Assembly (NCBI GenBank): GCA_013396655.1
Contig: WBMV01004887.1
Span: 1-64,000 of the forward strand
Length of the DNA stretch: 64,000 nt
Direction: 5' to 3'
DNA from: Campylorhamphus procurvoides
Taxonomy: Eukaryota; Chordata; Aves; Passeriformes; Dendrocolaptidae
This document shows, in pieces, positions 59,861 through 64,000 of this stretch. How positions within the stretch are numbered: the first letter of the stretch is position 1; the number at the start of each line of letters is the position of its first letter. The notes under the pieces are model-generated. The model was not told the DNA's origin. It made no database searches and was given only the letters and a program-made list of their open reading frames with translations. Both the position numbers and the translations under genes were made by a program.

Positions 59861-62474
59861 AGTGTTTTTATTTATACCTACAAAAGAAAACAAGATGGTA
59901 TCAAAAGGACAATTTACAAACTAAGAATAGTAACATAGCTCTTAGTATCCTGTGCCTGAACACCACAGATCTATGAATCTCTCAATTCAAGTCTTCATTA
60001 ATACAACAGGAATGTGTTCAGAGACCAGCAGTTGTGTGAAACAAGATGCTGGTCCCACACAAAGCCACTGACACTTCCATTGTTCAGAGAAGTCCAAACA
60101 GTAAATTGCTTCAAAAAGAGGGAGGGGAGGAGACACCCAACTCATCTTACGCTCCCACAAACTTTTTACAGATTGAAAACAATGCAAACAACACTAGAGA
60201 CTAATGCTTTATCAACAAGGGCCCTCCAGCTGGTATATGGAACAGAGCAGCAAGCACCAGGTGGGACAGGGGCAGCACATGCCACAGTGCAATTATGCAC
60301 TCAACAGTCTGGCTGACACTCTGAACTGAACCGAGACCCTGGACTTCAGCTGACCTCTACGGCAATAACGCACTGCAAGACTTGGCATCGATGTTTACAC
60401 ATGCACAAGTCCTCTCCAAAAGAAGTGAAAGCTGTAACAGACTAGAAGGCAGCTTTGGTGGTCCAGAGACCCTTTTTAAAGCCAGTCAGTGAGATGTCTT
60501 ACTCCCACATCCCTCAAACACATTTCTGCATTCAACTTTCAAATTTGAAACAAAAAGGTAAAAAAAAAAAGCTCTACATTTGCTTGTGAGGGAGGCTAAA
60601 GACAAATCCGTCAGTGCCTGGATAAACAAAATATTTCTGGCTTTCACTTAACACAAGGAAAGGAACTTCCTGCCCATGCACTTGAATTATAAAATGGGAT
60701 GAGGGAACTTGAGGTTCTGGAAGATCTCTCCCTTCTCCCTGTCAGCAACCTACCTGTGTACTGCATCAAAAAAAAAAAAAGACAAAGAAAACACAGTCAT
60801 CCCCCAAAAAATTTTACTCTGGGAAGAAATTAAATCTAAAAAGAAATCATTTCTGTATAAGCAAGCTCTTTTTCAGGGCTTTAAGAAGTTCCACTCTGCT
60901 ACAGAAGGAGTGGGCTGCCTTGTTCATCCATATGCAAGAACGCCAACAGGAAAAAACCCACAACCCCCTGCACTCTCATGCACTCTAATGCAAAGTGTGT
61001 GCCTCAAACAAGGAGATGTATCCATTCTTTTGTCGTGTTATCAGATCAAGAGCAGCCAACTCCTGTTGCCATCTACTACCTCTGAACCGTCTGGTATTAG
61101 AAATAAGTCAACAACATGCTTTACTAAAGGGGGGAACTCCCCTCACACCCACCTTAGCCTGTAAAATAAACAAGTTTTATTTACGTATTTACTAAAATTC
61201 ACTCTTCTCTAACATTTTCTAAAATACTACCTACCTGCAAGAGCTCAGCTCAAAGGGACCAATGGAGCAGGGAAATGCACTCAAAAGCCAAAGAAAGTAA
61301 TAGTCAGAGCAAGGTACAAAAGAAATAAAAGCTTCAGAATCAAGATGCACTAACCAGCTCACCGCTTACCTCATGGAAAGGAGATCCCAGTCAATCTCCT
61401 CCTCTCTTCCTCCCCTCCCTTGCCCTCCCCCCCAGCCCACCCTATTTAAGCCTCTTAAATTTAAGTGTGGAAAACTCTGCCACATTTTATTGAGCGTACT
61501 GGCATTCAAAACATCCCCCATGGCCAAAGGGAGTTTGTTTGTGAAGAGCAGACAAACAAGATACGCTGTTCATCACTTGTTCAGTTTCTGGCATTTCAAG
61601 ACTCCTCACAATAAACCCAACAACAGGAATCTAAGAGCAGAAACCAATTTAACGATAACCAGGCTTCACGTGTTTGTGATGCTGCAATTTAACATTCATA
61701 GGCAAAGAATTTACTTGACTAAGTATTTTAGCAGTGGTACCCACAGCAACTATCAGGTTTTCAAGTATCAAATCCAAGGCAGGTTTGGTCTCTGACACTG
61801 GATTTTTAATCCCAACCTCCCTACTGCAGACTGCTACAGGTACTAGGAGATGGGGCTTTCAGAGCTGTGGAAAATGACAACAAATATACCTAAGGCATTA
61901 CTCTGAACACTGCCAGCTCAGACAAATGAGCAGAGTTTTCCTATAGAAAGTCATCTATTATAAGATTACAAGAATAATAGTAAACTATTAAAAAAGAAAA
62001 AGATTAGAAGTGAGCATTGCTCCCTTGCATTCAGATTTTAAACGAAGTGCTTTTTGGCTCCCCAAAGTTTCCCACCTCTCTTGATACTTCCTGAAATTAA
62101 GTTAACATGTTACAGAATAGAAACTTCTTCCCCTCAAAAGCAAGTGTTCACACAAACCTTAGACACCAAGATGATCGACCTGGGACCTATCTGCCTTATA
62201 CCCATTTCCTTTAGAGAAAATAAAATTTCCAAATTTATCAACATGCAAGACAAAAATAATAATTTTTCCAGTCAACTATATATATCTCTTAAAAAAAAAG
62301 AAAATAAGAGGACAGGGTTAATAATGTGGACTGGGGGCCACTTTTGATGGGTTCAAGGGATTTGAATGGTGAATTCTAAGTCTAACCTGCATGAGAGACA
62401 TCACAAGGGGAAAGAAGAGAAAGAAAAGGTTCCTTTAAATGCAAGAAGTCTACACTGGTCACCAGCAAGTGGTC
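59840..62474 (-). other. DDX17: DDX17 3' UTR (probable)
   Basis: An AT-rich 2.6 kb stretch without repeats or protein-like frames between the inferred stop codon and the paired poly(A) signals. Extent is inferred from those signals and from the long 3' UTR of mammalian DDX17. Confidence 0.6.
59849..59872 (-). terminator. DDX17: Pair of DDX17 poly(A) signals
   Basis: Minus-strand AATAAA at 59867-59872 and again at 59849-59854. Alternative upstream hexamers lie at 61176-61181 and 61486-61491. The position gives a 3' UTR of about 2.6 kb, similar to the long UTR known for mammalian DDX17. Confidence 0.6.
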
Positions 62475-62954
62475 TCATTTGCGNAGTCTGTCCCATATAG
62501 CCCATCACGTTAGTGGCAGGGGGCTGCGGAAACTGTTGTGACATGAGCGGCTGTGGCTGCTGGCCCGAGCGCCCCACCATCCCTGCATACTGCTGTTGGG
62601 TAGTGCTCTGTGAGGTTCTCCCAGCGGTGGCAGCTGTGGTGCTGGCACCATAGCCACTAGCACTGTACTCTGCAGTGCCATAGCCACTCGTGCCATAGGC
62701 AGCTGCTCCATAGCTCCCTTGAGTGTAACCATACTGGCTCTGTGCTGCCCCAAAAGCAGAATTTGGGCTCCCGTAGGCACTGCCATAGGTCTTGTTGGCT
62801 CCGTTGGCAAAACTGTCAGCACGCTCACGGTCTCTGAAGCCACCTGAGTCTCTCCGTCCCTCTTTCACTCCCCGGAGCCTCCTGTCACACTCTTCCTGGT
62901 ACATCAGGTTAGGGTTGTTTACTGAACTGCTCGTTCGGTAACGAGAACGACCTC
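62475..62954 (-). CDS. DDX17: DDX17 terminal coding exon (contains one N)
   Basis: Acceptor ATCCATCACCAG, AG at 62956-62955. It encodes the low-complexity C-terminal tail. Read naively, the frame runs past the N at 62484 for another 27 codons; the true stop is most likely TGA at 62475-62477. Confidence 0.9.
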
Positions 62955-63857
62955 CTGGTGATGGATATATTAAGATTTAGTACCACGAACAATTCTTAAT
63001 GAACTCTGGTACAATTACTCAATCCTTTCTCCCCCTTCTACATCCTCAGTTTTGCCCACAAGGAGCATGTTCTTCTAACTTCCCTGCACAGTCGTGCATA
63101 TGCCTCTTCATTTTGTTCAAGGTGTAAACATGAAGTTCAACAAGGATTCATTATGTATGTGCTTGGGGACAAAGAAACAGAAGAAATGCAGGACTAACTT
63201 GGAAATATACGGAAACTTCTTATTCCTCCAGGGAATGGGAGGAAAAATAGCCATTGAAGGTAAGTCAATGTAAACCTTCACCGATTTCAATTTTGCACAT
63301 GCATCCACACACACACTGTTGCCTGTGCTTAGGTAGGAGCCATAAGGAATTAATAACTTCAAACAAAATCAGCTCTGTGAGGACCTTATCAAGAAAAAAA
63401 AGAAATTCTACAGCTCAGGTAAAACAGGGGACTGCCTCTGTCGGGACAGAAATACTATACCTACATAGTGTTGTGACCTTGAGTACAAACAGCTTTAGTA
63501 CTAATCTCTTTGCTATCTCAGACTTGCACTTACTACTTCCCTAACCCCTTTTAATCTTCCCTCCCTCAAAAATGGCAAACCTATTCCCTGTGTAGCCCTT
63601 CTCCCATATGCCTTTACCTCCACCACCACCTCCTCCTCCTCTGTGGTCCACAAGCTGCATCAGCTTTGGGTTGATGGCTTGATTGGCTTCTTCCAACACT
63701 TTGATAAGCTCCCTGGCTTGTTTCAGGTTTCCTGGTGTGAAGAAGGTGTAGGCAGTACCTTTGTTGGTACTACGTGCAGTACGGCCAATACGGTGCACGT
63801 AATCTTCGGAGCTGTTCGGATAGTCGTAGTTTATCACAAATTTAACGTCTTCCACGT
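62475..63857 (-). CDS. DDX17: DEAD-box RNA helicase DDX17 (p72), last two coding exons
   Basis: Exons 63618-63857 and 62475-62954 encode the C-terminal part. The first carries [20 protein letters not shown], helicase motif VI (HRIGRTAR), [11 protein letters not shown] and a Gly run ([10 protein letters not shown]). The second carries [20 protein letters not shown], a Gly/Tyr/Ser/Ala-rich low-complexity tail ([20 protein letters not shown]), and [19 protein letters not shown] with MGYMGQT. DDX17 unwinds RNA in splicing, microRNA processing and transcriptional co-activation in the nucleus. The [10 protein letters not shown]...MGYMGQT tail fits DDX17 rather than DDX5. A single N at 62484 replaces the expected proline-rich AYQY-P(n) end. 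The sequence right after it, CGC AAA TGA, is the expected Arg-Lys-stop. The helicase core exons lie right of the window. Confidence 0.95.
62955..63617 (-). other. DDX17: DDX17 last intron
   Basis: 663 bp from GTAAAGG to TCCATCACCAG; nothing recognised inside. Confidence 0.9.
63618..63857 (-). CDS. DDX17: DDX17 penultimate coding exon
   Basis: 240 bp; acceptor with a long pyrimidine tract ending CACTTCACAAG (AG at 59/58 of 63800s), donor GGTGGAG|GTAAAGG. It encodes the end of the helicase C-domain with motif VI and the polyglycine run, which is a GGA/GGT codon repeat. Confidence 0.95.
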
Positions 63858-64000
63858 CTTGTGAAGTGCCCAGGAGCGAAGCACAGTGAAGGGGTAGGGT
63901 TGAGGAAAGGGGAGAAGAAGAGAGGACGTGCCAACGAAAGGTGGGGAGCACGAATGCAGGTGACAGTAATAAGAAAAAAAAAATACAAAGTTAGTAATTG
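63858..64000 (-). other. DDX17: DDX17 intron (partial, runs off the right edge)
   Basis: Pyrimidine-rich on the minus strand next to the acceptor. No further exon before the window ends. Confidence 0.85.

Noticed and set aside
1..64000. CRISPR arrays, tRNA, rRNA or bacterial operons
   Set aside because: No regular spaced repeats, no tRNA cloverleaf noticed, and all real genes have spliceosomal introns or vertebrate homology.

Overview
The window is vertebrate nuclear DNA, most likely from a bird. Five protein-coding loci with GT-AG exon structure lie in a sea of intron and intergenic sequence. The dispersed repeats are the avian type: several 5'-truncated CR1 LINE copies and a solo LTR with a TATATAAA box and a poly-A hexamer. 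The gene order CSNK1E(-), KCNJ4(-), KDELR3(+), DDX17(-) matches human 22q13.1 from general knowledge. I could not determine the bird lineage.

Layout. Positions 1-16379 hold the 5' part of CSNK1E (casein kinase 1 epsilon) on the minus strand. Four coding exons encode residues 1-188 (12509-12584, 6112-6222, 5801-5949, 4892-5120), with the remaining exons to the left of the window. Its probable promoter CpG island is interrupted by a 672-base assembly gap (15677-16348). From 16.7 to 32.3 kb the DNA is intergenic with three CR1 copies and a GC-rich patch near 28 kb. KCNJ4 (Kir2.3) is on the minus strand. Nearly all of its CDS is in one exon (33259-34588), but a 23-base upstream coding exon (35780-35802) supplies a Kir2.1-like N-terminus that single-exon models miss. 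A third minus-strand gene at 37846-39120 is an intact intronless 424-codon ORF. I recognise it as a retrocopy-like paralogue of ENTR1 (SDCCAG3) whose coiled coil has been lengthened by about eleven 21-bp (one heptad) units. A solo LTR sits 0.3 kb upstream of it. From 40 to 53 kb there are no recognisable genes, but there is a CpG island near 47.9-48.2 kb that could hold the 5' exon of KCNJ4. KDELR3 (53765-59069, five exons, 214 aa) follows on the plus strand, with a perfect XBP1/ATF6-type site in its promoter. The last two coding exons and about 2.6 kb of 3' UTR of DDX17 come in from the right on the minus strand. The two genes are tail to tail and their poly(A) signals lie within about 40 bases of each other.

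The genes do not form a pathway: they are a clock/Wnt kinase, a neuronal/cardiac inward rectifier, an endosome/centrosome-type coiled-coil protein, an ER-retrieval receptor and an RNA helicase. The most novel points are the heptad-expanded ENTR1-like gene, the cryptic KCNJ4 N-terminal exon, the single N in DDX17 that hides the missing proline-rich C-terminus, and the abutting KDELR3/DDX17 3' ends. I found no prokaryote-type system, CRISPR array, tRNA or rRNA.
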